Of a stretch of DNA of 64,000 bases, positions 35,901-43,140 are shown piece by piece. The position numbers and the translations under genes are program-made. This DNA comes from Planctomycetota bacterium (lineage in GTDB: Bacteria; Planctomycetota; PUPC01; JACPCR01), in the NCBI GenBank assembly GCA_016179685.1, contig JACPCR010000051.1:1-64000 (forward strand). The letters are read 5' to 3'. The notes beneath the pieces were generated by a model. The model had not been told where the DNA came from, searched no databases, and was given only the letters and a program-made list of their open reading frames with translations. Position 1 is the first letter of the stretch, and each line of letters begins with the position of its first letter.

Positions 35901-38900
35901 ACCGTCATGATCGGCCTCTCCGGTCTCACGCAGGCCCTCGAGGGTGCGCACACCTTCCACACGCATACGATTCGCGACAACGATGCCGAGCCGGAGGTGG
36001 GTTTCGCCTCGGCCGCCTCGGCCGCCTCCGAAGCCGCCGGGGCGGTCGAGTTCCATGTCATGCTGTCTGCGGCCTCGGGCCGCACGACTTCAGTGAACTA
36101 TGCCGTGCGGGGCGGAAACGCCACCGGCGGCGGCCGCGATTTCACCCTTACAGCCGGGACGCTCACGTTCGAGCCCGGCGAGACCAGCCGGCCGGTCCGA
36201 TGCGTCGTGGTGAACGACGCCGAGGACGAGGTCGACGAGACGATCGAGGTGGAGCTGTCCGGACCGGTTCACGCGACCCTGGGAACGGATTCTGTGCACG
36301 TTCACACGATCCTCGACGACGATTTCCAGAGCGTGACGTTCGCCGTGTCCTCGTCCGGCGGCGCCGAATCGGCGGGGGAGGCCGTCCTCGAGGTCCTCTT
36401 GAGCGCCGCTTCGCCCAAGCGCGCCAGCATCGATTACGGGGTGTCCGGCGGAACGGCCTCCGGCAGCGGCATCGATTACAGCCTGGCCGCAGGCACCCTC
36501 GTGTTCGAGCCGGAGGAGACCCGGAAGGAGGTCCGCGTGAACCTCGTCGACGACGCGCTCGATGAGGAAGACGAGACCGTGGAGGTCGCCCTCTCGCGCC
36601 CGGTGAACACGGTTTTCGGAGCGAGACTGGCGGCGTCCTACACCATCCGAGACGACGATGCGGCCCCCTCGGTGGCCTTCGAGTCGGCCGCGGACGCCGC
36701 AGCGGAGAATGCCGGTTCTGCCGAGGTCGCCGTGGTCCTCTCCAGCCCCTCCGGCCGGACCATCCGCGTCGATTTCGCGGCCGCCGGCGGGAGCGCCCTC
36801 GGCGAAGGAGAGGACTACTCGCTCGCAGCCGGCACCCTCGTGTTCCAGCCGGGCCAGACCCGGAAATGGATCGAGGTGGACCTCGTGGACGACCCTCTGG
36901 ACGAGGGGGATGAGACGGTCGAGATCGCCCTGTCTCATCCTCAGAACGCGGCAGCAGGGTCGCCGGAGCGCTTCCTGCTGACCCTGGCGGACAATGACTT
37001 CCAGGCTGTGGCGTTTTCGCAGGAGGCCTCGAGCTGGTCGGAAGCGGACGGAAGCGCCGGCCTGGCGGTGTCCCTGACCGCTCCCTCGGCCAAGGTGGTC
37101 TCCGTGTCCTACGCGGTGACGGGCGGGAGCGCGTCCGGCCAGGGCGTGGATTACACGCTGGCGGAAGGCACGCTGATCTTCCAGCCGGGCGAGACGCTCA
37201 AGGGGATCAGCGTGTCGATCGTCAACGACGCGCTCGATGAGGAGGACGAAACCCTCGAGGTGACGCTGTCCGGTCCCGTGCGTGCCGTGCTCGGCGGCCG
37301 GTCGAGGCACGTCGCGACCCTCCGCGACAACGATCCCGCTCCGAGCGTATTGTTTGCCGCAAATGCCTCGAGCGCGGGAGAAAACACCGGGCCGGTCGAG
37401 ATGGACGTGCTTCTCTCGGCGCCCTCCGCGAAGACCGTCACGGTGCTCTACTTCGTCAATGGCGGCACGGCCACCGGCAATGCGGTCGATTACACGCTCG
37501 TCGGCGGCGCCCTGACGTTCGCGCCCGGCGAGACGCGGAAGACCATCCGGGCGGAGATTCTCGATGACCAGCTCGATGAGGCGGATGAGACTTTCCAGGT
37601 CGGCCTGTTCCAGCCGCTCAATGCCGCCCTCAGTTCCCATGGAGTCCATATTCATACGATCCAGGACGACGATTTCCAGACCGTCTCCTTCGCCTCGGCG
37701 TCCTCGGCCGGGACAGAGGACGCCTCCACTGCCGCCCTCGCGGTCGCTCTGAGCGCCGCCTCGGCCAAGACCGTCACGGTCTCCTACGCCGTGACGGGGG
37801 GCTTCGCATCCGGCTTCGGCGTGGATTACGCCCTGGCGCCGGGCACGCTGACCTTTCAACCGGGCGAAACTCGCAAGGAGATCACGCTGCAAATCGCCGA
37901 GGACGCGCTCGACGAAGAGGACGAGGTGGTGGTCGTCAATCTCTCCGGGCCGAGTCGGGCATCCCTGGGTGCGACACCGACTCACTTTTATACGATTCTG
38001 GACAATGACGAGCCGCCCTCCATCCACTTCGCCACCGAGGCGTCCATCCTCCCGGAGGCCGCGGGGCCCCTCGAAATCGAGGTCGTGCTCTCCTCGGCCT
38101 CCGGCCGGCCCGTTTCGGCCGGCCTCCTCGCCAGCGAGGCCGGCACAGCCACTCCCGACACGGACTTTGCTCTTCCTTTGGAAAGGATCGATTTCCAGCC
38201 GGGCGAGACCCGCAAACGAATCTTCGTGGACGTCCTCGATGACCACCTGGACGAGCCAAACGAGACCGTGGAGATTCGCCTGGCCGATCCGGCGCACGTG
38301 ACGTTTGGCGACCCAGCGGCCCACCGCGTCACCCTGGTGGACGACGATGCGCCGGACCTGGCGGTTCTTTCCATTGTCGCCACTCCACCGGCGGTCCTTG
38401 CTGGCGAAACCACCATCGTCACGATAACGGTCCGGAACGCTGGCAACGCGGTCGCCAACCCCTGCGACGTCACCATGAAATTCGACGCCGCGTCCGTGTC
38501 CTTCCGGTTCGGCGCGCTCGCCGCCGGGCAGACGAACCAGTTCAGCTACACGCTGACGCACCTGCCCGCGACGCCGGACCCTCACGTCGTCGAGGCCTTC
38601 CTGGACTCTGGCGGCGCAATCCAGGAATCGGATGAGAATAACAACCGTTACACGCTGCCCATCGACGTCCTCGCGGGACCCGACCTCGTCATCGAAACCC
38701 TCGAGGCCGAACCCGAGCCGGTAGGCCTCCACAGCCCGGCGACGGTCCGGTTCACCGTAAAAAATCAGGGGGACGCTCCGGCGGGCAGTTCCCTGGCTGG
38801 GCTCTACCTGGACGGCCGTCCTCTGGGCTCGTTCCCGGTAGAGGCGCTGGGTCCGGGCGAGACATCGAGTGTCTTGTCCCACGAGATCGCCGATCTGCCG

Positions 38901-41828
38901 CTGAGGCCCAACCCGCACGCCCTCTTGGCCCGGGCAGACGAGAGCGACGCGGTCTTGGAAAGCCTGGAAAGCAACAACGAGCGGGTGTTGCCGCTCGGAA
39001 CCGCTCTGGCCCGCATGAGCAGCCCTGCGACCGGCAGCGAGCTGGGCGCGACCGGCGTGACCTTCGAATGGACCCCGGGCGTCGGCGTCTCGGAGTACTC
39101 CCTCGAGGTCAGCAGCCGGATTCACGGGTCGGAGCTTTATTCCGCCTCGGGCCTCACTGGCCGGTCCGCCGTGGTTTCCGGTCTGCCCGCCGACGGCCGG
39201 ACCCTCTACGTGCGGCTGGGCAGCCGCATCGGCGGCGAGTGGCACGTCGCGGATTACACCTACCTCGCGGCCTCGATGCCCTTCGCCCCGGCCCGGCTGA
39301 TCAACCCGGCGGCCGGCACGGCCCTGCCGGGCCCGACCGTCACGTTCCGCTGGTCCGCGGGCAACCGCGCGACGGCCTACTACCTCAACGTCGGCAGCGG
39401 CCTCAATGGCGTGGACTACTTCAACCGCAACCTGGGCATCGAACAGTCCGCTACGGTCTCGGGCCTGCCCGCCGACGGCCGTACGGTCTATGTGCGGCTC
39501 TGGTCGCGGTCGGATGTCCTCTGGTCCGCGGTGGATTACACCTTCGCCTCGGCCCGAATTACCCTGGCCCGGGCGGAGATCACGAGCCCGCAGCCCGGCA
39601 CGGCCCTGCCCGGCCCGACCGTCACGTTCCAGTGGACCGAAGGCAGCCAGGCCTCCGAATATGCCCTCTCCGTGGGCCGGACGCCCGCTGGGATCGACCT
39701 GTTCAACTCTACTAGCCTGGGCGGCGTCCGCTCCGCCACGGTCTCCGGCCTGCCCGCGGATGGATCGCCTGTCTACGTCCGGCTGAAGTCGCACCTTGCT
39801 GGAGAGTGGGCCTGGGCCGATTACGTCTACGCCGCTCAGGCGTCGCCGTTCGCCAGAGCCGAGTTGACCCGACCGCAGCCGGGCAACGGTCTCTCCTCGA
39901 CGGAAGTGACGTTCGAGTGGAGCGCCGGCACGGGGGTTGAAGCCTATTACCTGAACGTCGGCAACACCCTCAATGGCATCGATTATTTCAATCGCAACAT
40001 GGGCGGCGTCCGCTCCGCCACGGTCTCCGGCCTGCCCACCGACGGGCGCATGCTCTACGCACGGCTCTGGTCCAAGCACGGCACGGCGTGGGACTACGCG
40101 GACTACACCTTCGGCGCGACGAGGACGATTCAGGCCCTGGCCGAGCTGATCGTGCCGACGCCCGGCTCGACCCTGACCTCCGGCACGGTCGCCTTCGAAT
40201 GGACGCCGGGCAGCGAGGTGTCCGAATACTCTCTCAAGGTCGGCCGCACGCCCGGCGGAGGCGAATTCTTCAATGCCTCTACCGGGACGGGACGCTCCGC
40301 AGCCATTTCCAACCTGCCCCAGGACGGCAGCGTGGTCACCGTGCAGCTCGGCAGCCGCATCGGAGGCGCCTGGCACGCCGCCAGCACCACCCTCCTCGCC
40401 GCCAACGTCGCGTTCGTCCCGGCCGAGTTGACCTCGCCCGCGCCGGGCACGAGCCTCCCTGGCGACACGGCAACCTTCGAATGGTCTCCGGGAAGCCGCG
40501 TCAACGCCTACTACCTCAACGTGGGAAGCACCCTCAACGGCGTCGAATTCCTCAACCGGAATCTCGGAACAGCACGGTCCGCCACGGTGACCGGCCTGCC
40601 CGCTGACGGCCGGACGATCCACGCGCGGCTCTGGTCGCAACACGACGGAGTCTGGTCTGCCGCGGATTACGCCTTCAGCGCCGCACGCGCTTCCTTCACG
40701 AGGGCCGAGATCACCGCGCCCGCCCCGGGCTCGGCCCTCAACTCGCCCACCGTCACCTTCGAGTGGAGCGCCGGAAACGGCGTCAGCGCCTACTACCTCA
40801 ACGTGGGAAGCACCCTCAACGGCGTCGAATTCTTCAACCAGAACCTCGGAACGGCACGGTCGGCCACGGTGACCGGCCTGCCCGCTGACGGCCGAACGGT
40901 CTATGTCCGCCTCTGGTCGAAGCACAATGGCGTCTGGTCCTCGGCCGATTGCCTCTACACGAGCGGGACGGCGCCGTTCCAGGGGGCCCAAATCACGTCG
41001 CCCGCGCCTGGCTCGGCCCTTAACTCGCCCACAGTAGCCTTCGAGTGGAGCGCCGGAAGCGGCGTCAGCGCCTACTACCTCAACGCCGGAAGCACCCTCA
41101 ACGGCGTCGATTTCTTCAACCAAAATCTCGGAACAGCACGGTCCGCCACGGTGACGGGTCTGCCCGCTGACGGCCGAACGGTCTATGTCCGCCTCTGGTC
41201 GAAGCATAATGGCGTCTGGTCCTCGGCCGATTATGCCTTCGCGGCGGCACGGGCTTCGTTCTCTCGGGCCGAGATCACTGCGCCCGCGCTCGGCTCGGCC
41301 CTCAACTCGTCCAGCGTCACCTTCCAATGGAGCGCCGGAAGCGGCGTCAGCGCATACCGGCTGGCGGTGGGGAACAGCTTCCAGACCACGGAGTTCTACA
41401 ACGCCGACGCCGGACTGAACCGCTCCGCCGCCGTGACGGGTCTGCCCTCTGACGGCAGGGCTCTTTGTGTGCGGCTCTGGTCACTGCGTGGGAGCGACTG
41501 GACCCCCTCGGATTCGATGGTGACCGCCGCGCGGGTTCCTCTGGTCCGGCCCGAGATGGTCTGGCCTGCACCTGGATCGGCCCTCGACGCCGCCTCGGTC
41601 ACCTTTGAATGGAGCGCTGGAAACGGCGTGGAGGCCAGTGCCTTCCGCATAGGGAGTACGCCCGGCGGAACGGACTATTTCGAGCGCGAGATGGCCCTCG
41701 GCCGGTCGGCCACCGTATCGGGCCTGCCGCAGGACGGCCGGACCCTCTACGTGCGGCTGTCGTATCTGAAGGACGGAGTCTGGCATCACACCGACTACGC
41801 CTACAACACAGGTGAGGGGTTCTTTTAG
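23967..41828 (+). CDS. Giant secreted protein: tandem subtilisins, RCC1, Calx-beta array
   Basis: A single 5,953-residue frame. Order: signal peptide (WLWLFLSLLATSATNLLA); propeptide plus subtilisin S8 module 1 (D163 and H218 kept, but the Ser position is A376 and the oxyanion Asn is D309, so inactive); propeptide plus S8 module 2 with D576, H631, N722 and S790, so active; one Calx-beta domain; seven RCC1 repeats (about 972-1308), enough for one propeller; about 31 Calx-beta domains (about 1312-4798); two CARDB domains (about 4800-5010); ten repeats of about 94 residues to the end. Calx-beta domains bind Ca2+ and stiffen long adhesins. No C-terminal anchor is seen. The start is uncertain: GTG 23967 precedes the signal peptide, but no Shine-Dalgarno site is visible. 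A surface-fibre or adhesin-protease role is inferred. Confidence 0.88.
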   Translation: MRCARGTPRTFSFCNIQWLWLFLSLLATSATNLLAEGGFQPQELVIQFKDDCPEERKPVVFAQLGVQVSANLGNGLYLVRPEGVRAAAEVLRAGEALAELEFVEADQPLQAAPVSARPAGPPTHSWWHLNTGAGGGLADADMDSTDAWNLRADASEVTVAVLDTGMDLAHEDLQANLWTNRGEIPDNGIDDDRNGYIDDVHGYDFVNGDAEASDDAGHGTWSAGLIGAVGHNRIGIDGVCWKVRLLPVKMLGAEGAGTLSDALRAIDYAASQGASILYAGWSLPSSKGLVRLVSRTLRDRVLLVAPAGDRRQDLEARPEGAFGPAENAVIVAASDRDDRLGGASNFGAASVALAAPGAEVVTTGPGSAYVQATGSALAAAQAAGAAALLQAAGVQSPAELRRRLMDSADRPEGLRGRTASGRLNLFYALLDSAPEEETRQEEASHRLGGHEVMPGELLVKFRAGIRPDRQAEVLRDLGFIPIASIGRGRVARVRLPEGLSLREALRRCRRVPDLEFQEPNYRVRALTTVPDDAQFAEQYSHQNSGDSGGLEDADIDSTEAWDLQHDASSVIVAIIDTGVDGQHEDLSANLWTNSGEIAGNAVDDDGNGLVDDVHGYDFMNGDGDPSDEVGHGTHVAGIIGAAGNNGIGVAGVCWSVQLMAMKFLGEDGGSTTDAVLCIDYAVSHGAKVLNNSWGGGGFSQTLYDAIQAAHEQGVLFVAAAGNDAEDNDAGGHYPSGYDLPNVIAVAASDNRDSLAWFSNFGESTVHLAAPGYAILSTVPGNAYEKQTGTSMACPHVTGACALLQAYNGGLGHLGIKQRILDTVDDKADLFFRTASGGRLNLYKALTDTRPGPAAFIALQGGPRVSENGGQATIKAGISQPLAVPETVRLTLGGTAVRDEDFTISSLVLTIPAGSTRASASFTALDDGVDESNETFILTLAATSSAAVTEDQSALGIIEDDDDTPLVYFETSTPTMGRAMAAGNDHTLSLMEDGISRAWGANAAGQLGVGDTTDRHVPTTISGLPAMKKFVAGPQQSLALAEDTTLWLWGGYSLSSPGHAVGISSIQDLIMGGYHALLVFSDGSVHSWGWNIVGQLGLGDTENRGYPTPIPGLYNARQIVAGYAHTMALMSDGTVQAWGWNGYGQLGLGDTVHRYSPTPVPGLTGVQQLAAGIWHSMALLNDGTVRVWGSGWAGQLGLGNDEDYDVPQPVPGLTGVRQIVAGGAISFAILENGNVMAWGLNGVNQLGIGDRAWHNSPASVPSLARIRQIIVGWDHCLAQTQEGTLLTWGYNRAGQLGLGFASTTVPVPVLLASQSSETSGFPELSASFDYTVLLSEPSNQAVTVDYAVTGGEAAAGADFTLDPGTLTFEPGETRKTIRLTVHDDALDEPDESVVIELLRPGHASLGYRKSHLHTITDNDDPPTLAFQSGFSSASESDASPSIQVTLSRASGRTITVDYRVMGGSASGQGVDYTLADGTLTFQPGETARSLPIEVVQDVLDEADETIAVNLSNPSYADMGGISSHTFTILDDDPTPTVSFRTSASSAQEHLSPAEMEVFLSAPSGRKVLVDYTVGGGSAVSASDFIFYGGTLTFLAGETSKTLSAVIVDDNLDEPDETLKVTLSNPSNASLGSKTVHTYTIEDDEFQTIEFVDESSSGIESAADVTVAVSLVSTLKTVTVSYSVTGGTAAAGGVDFTLASGSLTFNPGETRKNISLRVSEDDLDEDDETIVIGLSSPVKAKLGNRSAHTYTIRDNDEMPSVAFQDAASGDSEGAGPADLDVALSAASGRVVTVQYAAGGGSASGGGLDYTLASGVLTFAAGETRKALRASITADAVDEPDETFRVTLSSPANASLGAPSVHTRTIVDDDFQTVAFAAESSSGSESESPGRLAVTLSAASAKTATVNYAATGGSASGGGLDYTLASGLLTFLPGETRHEISLTVHEDGLDEDNETVLVSLSSPAGAQLGTPSTHTYTIADNDVTPALAFAVSASRADEDAGSVDLAVTLAPASGKAATVDYAVTGGSASGSGVDYTLAAGSLTFQPGETQRTLQVALADDALDEDDETVVIGLSHPSGALLGSVDTHTLTLADNEFQTLAFETESAGGAEADATAGLAVTLSAASAKRVTVHYAAAGGSASGSGVDYTLAAGSLTFEPGETRQVIHLEIHDDDLDEEDETVVVSLSNASRASLGEPSAHTWTVRDEDAAPSVAFLSAASETGEDAGIADMEVALSAASGRTIRVHYAVSGGSASGGGADYALEAGNLEFAPGETRKSVRVDITDDEEDEPDETLEVALSDPENAVLGGVAAHTASLLDNDYQAVGFELEASDAGEADGVLEVAVVLDAASFKTVSVDYAASGGTASGSGVDYTLAAGTLTFEPGETRRVIHLALRQDDLDEEDETVIVSLSNPVKAGLGERSVHTVSIRDEDASPTVSFVSAASDAAEDAGHTGLEAVLSAASGRLVRVRYDAAGGSATGGGTDYGLGAGTLEFEPGETRKPIRVDITDDVEDEEDETLEVGLSDPENADLGGVIGHVLTIVDNDYQTVAFEAEASDAGEGGGTVDLAVVLSAASAKSVSVDYAVTGGTASGSGVDFTLAAGTLTFEPGETRQVIAVDIVSDSLDEADETVVVELSNRVRVKAGAIEAHTLTVRDDDPQPSVAFAASHSSADEGSGAVEFEVALSAASGRRIQVEYAAAGGSATDGGVDYALPAGTLVFEPGETRQVLRAEVLEDAEDETDETAEVRLSAPVNAGLGGVSLHTHTIIDDDFQTLAFELDASAGDESEGAAELAVSLSNASAKTVSVDYAVTGGTASGSGVDFTLAAGTLTFEPGENRKEIVLEVADDALDEDDETVEIRLSSLTNALAGAQTLHTRTVRDDDPETSAAFETASSSVSEDAGAVEVAVVLAAASGKRVRVHFAASGGSASGGGADYTLASGELLFEPGETRKSIEVAVVDDALDEEDETVVLALSGPSNSSLGTPDTLELTLADNDFQSIAFDEEASEGPESESVVDLGVSLGGVSAKRVTVSYAATGGTASGSGVDYTLAAGSLTFEPGEIRKTLHLQIVGDALDEEDESVVIGLSSPVRAVLGDVTAHTRTIRDDDDAPTVSFEADGSSDSESGGTAEMAVSLSSASGKRIRVDYAVTGGTAAGGAEDYTLAAGSLTFEPGETRGVVRAEVLDDALDELDEALEVELSNPTNAALGTRTVHVHTITDNDFRAVAFALDSSRAVEANGPVTILVVLESASVKTARVDYRVTDGTAEGGGVDYALSAGTLTFEPGETEKLIAFTVILDDVVEDDETIRLALSNPSAAVLGSRRTHTYTIIEKGPPPVVRFAEAESRAGEDSGMVEFELTMSRVRDKDVTVDYEVRGGTAASDGNEADFTLASGRVTFAPGETSARIQAAIAGDGRDEADETFEVVLLRPHNADLVDPVAHTHTILDDDYQTVSFDAGSSEGPESEGGASIAVTLSGASAKRVTVEVAATGGSASGSGVDYTLAAGALTFEPGETRHTITLQVAGDELDEEDETVVLGLSQVAQALAGAHMQHTRTIRDDDASPSVSFLAAASMSPEDAGIAGLEVAISAPSGRPVRVHYAVTGGSASGGGTDYTLEAGILEFAPGETRQPVRVHITDDGKDELDEALHITLSDPQNASLGGVATHTLTLLDNDFQTVAFEAEASAAGEGDGTADVAVVLSAASAKTVSVDYAVSGGTASGGGVDFILAEGTLTLAPGETRQTIALQVADDALDEDDETVVVSLSNPVKAVLGVRSAHTVSIRDDDASPSVSLLSAASSAAEDAGDSDLEVALSAPSGRPVRVHYAVAGGSASGGGTDYHLEAGILEFGPGETRQSIRVSITDDGEDEPDETLEVALSGPQNADMGGVIGHTLTLLDNDYQTLTFEQELSAGNEGDGTADIAVVLSAASAKTVSVDYAVSGGTAAGGGVDFVLSAGKLTFEAGETRRTITLHLADDGLDEDDETVMIGLSGLTQALEGAHTFHTHTIRDNDAEPEVGFASAASAASEAAGAVEFHVMLSAASGRTTSVNYAVRGGNATGGGRDFTLTAGTLTFEPGETSRPVRCVVVNDAEDEVDETIEVELSGPVHATLGTDSVHVHTILDDDFQSVTFAVSSSGGAESAGEAVLEVLLSAASPKRASIDYGVSGGTASGSGIDYSLAAGTLVFEPEETRKEVRVNLVDDALDEEDETVEVALSRPVNTVFGARLAASYTIRDDDAAPSVAFESAADAAAENAGSAEVAVVLSSPSGRTIRVDFAAAGGSALGEGEDYSLAAGTLVFQPGQTRKWIEVDLVDDPLDEGDETVEIALSHPQNAAAGSPERFLLTLADNDFQAVAFSQEASSWSEADGSAGLAVSLTAPSAKVVSVSYAVTGGSASGQGVDYTLAEGTLIFQPGETLKGISVSIVNDALDEEDETLEVTLSGPVRAVLGGRSRHVATLRDNDPAPSVLFAANASSAGENTGPVEMDVLLSAPSAKTVTVLYFVNGGTATGNAVDYTLVGGALTFAPGETRKTIRAEILDDQLDEADETFQVGLFQPLNAALSSHGVHIHTIQDDDFQTVSFASASSAGTEDASTAALAVALSAASAKTVTVSYAVTGGFASGFGVDYALAPGTLTFQPGETRKEITLQIAEDALDEEDEVVVVNLSGPSRASLGATPTHFYTILDNDEPPSIHFATEASILPEAAGPLEIEVVLSSASGRPVSAGLLASEAGTATPDTDFALPLERIDFQPGETRKRIFVDVLDDHLDEPNETVEIRLADPAHVTFGDPAAHRVTLVDDDAPDLAVLSIVATPPAVLAGETTIVTITVRNAGNAVANPCDVTMKFDAASVSFRFGALAAGQTNQFSYTLTHLPATPDPHVVEAFLDSGGAIQESDENNNRYTLPIDVLAGPDLVIETLEAEPEPVGLHSPATVRFTVKNQGDAPAGSSLAGLYLDGRPLGSFPVEALGPGETSSVLSHEIADLPLRPNPHALLARADESDAVLESLESNNERVLPLGTALARMSSPATGSELGATGVTFEWTPGVGVSEYSLEVSSRIHGSELYSASGLTGRSAVVSGLPADGRTLYVRLGSRIGGEWHVADYTYLAASMPFAPARLINPAAGTALPGPTVTFRWSAGNRATAYYLNVGSGLNGVDYFNRNLGIEQSATVSGLPADGRTVYVRLWSRSDVLWSAVDYTFASARITLARAEITSPQPGTALPGPTVTFQWTEGSQASEYALSVGRTPAGIDLFNSTSLGGVRSATVSGLPADGSPVYVRLKSHLAGEWAWADYVYAAQASPFARAELTRPQPGNGLSSTEVTFEWSAGTGVEAYYLNVGNTLNGIDYFNRNMGGVRSATVSGLPTDGRMLYARLWSKHGTAWDYADYTFGATRTIQALAELIVPTPGSTLTSGTVAFEWTPGSEVSEYSLKVGRTPGGGEFFNASTGTGRSAAISNLPQDGSVVTVQLGSRIGGAWHAASTTLLAANVAFVPAELTSPAPGTSLPGDTATFEWSPGSRVNAYYLNVGSTLNGVEFLNRNLGTARSATVTGLPADGRTIHARLWSQHDGVWSAADYAFSAARASFTRAEITAPAPGSALNSPTVTFEWSAGNGVSAYYLNVGSTLNGVEFFNQNLGTARSATVTGLPADGRTVYVRLWSKHNGVWSSADCLYTSGTAPFQGAQITSPAPGSALNSPTVAFEWSAGSGVSAYYLNAGSTLNGVDFFNQNLGTARSATVTGLPADGRTVYVRLWSKHNGVWSSADYAFAAARASFSRAEITAPALGSALNSSSVTFQWSAGSGVSAYRLAVGNSFQTTEFYNADAGLNRSAAVTGLPSDGRALCVRLWSLRGSDWTPSDSMVTAARVPLVRPEMVWPAPGSALDAASVTFEWSAGNGVEASAFRIGSTPGGTDYFEREMALGRSATVSGLPQDGRTLYVRLSYLKDGVWHHTDYAYNTGEGFF
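27900..38360 (+). repeat. Calx-beta domain array with a 675-bp dimeric unit
   Basis: About 31 Calx-beta domains alternate strictly between two types. Type A opens with a [FY]QxV-F segment after the preceding D-N/D-D; type B opens with P-S-V-F. Type A openings fall at 28896, 29568, 30243, 30918, 31593, 32268, 32943, 33618, 34299, 34974, 35649, 36324, 36999 and 37674. Successive gaps are 672, then 675 repeatedly, with a single 681. The unit is thus an A-B pair of 225 residues. Strongly conserved DNA blocks such as the TFEPGETR segment recur in most copies. Confidence 0.85.
39003..41810 (+). repeat. Ten tandem about 282-bp C-terminal repeats
   Basis: Ten units of about 94 residues, each containing P-x-P-G-x-x-L, VTFEWSxG, YYLNVGSTLNG or a variant, and SATVSGLPxDGRTVYVRLWS. 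The first copies (from about 39003) are the most diverged; copies starting near 40704 and 40985 are nearly identical in DNA. The predicted content is all beta, in the manner of an Ig or fibronectin-III fold, but I cannot name the family. Confidence 0.8.
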
Positions 41829-41867
41829 CTTTATGGGTGTCACTCCTGCCTGGATTTCACGCTATGA

Positions 41868-43133
41868 ATGATTATCATTTCCAGCATGGAAGAAAATACA
41901 AGACCGCTCCCGCGCTGGCTTACTCCAGGGATCGAACGCGCCTTGCAGTGCTTCCCGATAGTCGTCCTGACAGGTGCGCGCCAGACCGGGAAGAGCACAC
42001 TGGTGAAGCAACTCCTGGCCGGACCGGCCCGGGACTATCGGACGCTGGACGACCTGGATTGGCTGGACCTGGCTCGCAGGGAACCCGACACGCTCTTATC
42101 TTCGGGCCGGCCGCTGACGCTCGATGAAATCCAGCGAAGTCCCGAGCTTCTGCTGGCGATCAAGCGCGCCGTTGACAGGGAACGCCGGCCAGGCCAATTC
42201 CTTCTGACAGGTTCTGCCAACCTGGCTCTCTTGGGCAAGATATCCGAGACCCTCGCGGGAAGAGCCGTGTATCGAACCCTATCACCCTTCACCTGGTCGG
42301 AGCAGCGAGGCGGCGGCGAGGGCGGTCGGTGGGCCGAGATAATGACCGATCCCTCCGGATTGGAGGGTGAATTCGAGGCGATGGGCTCCTGGGTTGAGAG
42401 GGAACGGGCGGGCGGATTTCCGGGCGCCTTTCTGTCACCCTCTATGTCTGCGCGCCGCGACTGGTTCGACGGCTACGTGAAAACCTACCTGGAACGAGAC
42501 CTCCAGGGTCTTTCAACCATTGGGAATCTCGTGGATTTCCGCCGGCTCATGCGGATCGCCGCCCTCCGTTCAGGCAAGATGATGAACCAAACCGAGATGG
42601 CACGGGACGCGGGCCTGGCGCAGTCCACAGCCTATCGGTATCTGAATCTCCTGGAAGCATCGTATCTCCTGCATCGGCTTCCAGCTTATGCGGTAAATCG
42701 AACCAAACGCCTGATCAAGTCCCCCCGCCTTTTCCTCTCGGATTCGGGCCTGGCCTCTTTCCTCGCAGGGGTGGAAACGGAAACCGACGTGGAGCGAAGC
42801 GGGCTCACGGGGCCGCTCTTGGAGACCCTGGTGCTCATGGAACTGGTGGCTTGGCGGGAGACTCGCACGCCGAGGCCGGAGATCCTCTATTGGAGGACGG
42901 TCTCTGGCGAGGAGGTGGACTTTGTCATAGAAAGCGGTGATACCCTCGTGCCGATCGAGGTCAAGGCCGGCAGTCGGCCGACGGCCTCCGACGCGAGCTC
43001 TTTGCATTCGTTTCTGAACGAATACGGCGGACAAGCACCACACGGAATTCTGCTCCACACCGGAACAAAAGGGGCCCGCATGTCAAAGAATATATGGGCC
43101 ATCCCGATCACCGCGGCTCTGGGAGCTGGCTAA
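41868..43133 (+). CDS. AAA_14/DUF4143 ATPase
   Basis: A 421-residue ATPase. It has Walker A GARQTGKST (from 36), a Walker-B-like LTLDEIQR, sensor LLTGSANLALL, a winged-helix region (NQTEMARDAGLAQSTAYRYL) and the C-terminal DUF4143 nuclease-like domain (EVDFVIESGDTLVPIEVKAG). Such genes are widespread as single, patchily distributed units with no settled function. An ATG at 41886 is an equally good start; neither has a clear ribosome binding site. It begins 39 bases after the giant gene and ends just before a strong hairpin, so it may be an independent insertion. Confidence 0.88.
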   Translation: MIIISSMEENTRPLPRWLTPGIERALQCFPIVVLTGARQTGKSTLVKQLLAGPARDYRTLDDLDWLDLARREPDTLLSSGRPLTLDEIQRSPELLLAIKRAVDRERRPGQFLLTGSANLALLGKISETLAGRAVYRTLSPFTWSEQRGGGEGGRWAEIMTDPSGLEGEFEAMGSWVERERAGGFPGAFLSPSMSARRDWFDGYVKTYLERDLQGLSTIGNLVDFRRLMRIAALRSGKMMNQTEMARDAGLAQSTAYRYLNLLEASYLLHRLPAYAVNRTKRLIKSPRLFLSDSGLASFLAGVETETDVERSGLTGPLLETLVLMELVAWRETRTPRPEILYWRTVSGEEVDFVIESGDTLVPIEVKAGSRPTASDASSLHSFLNEYGGQAPHGILLHTGTKGARMSKNIWAIPITAALGAG

Positions 43134-43140
43134 TACTTTG

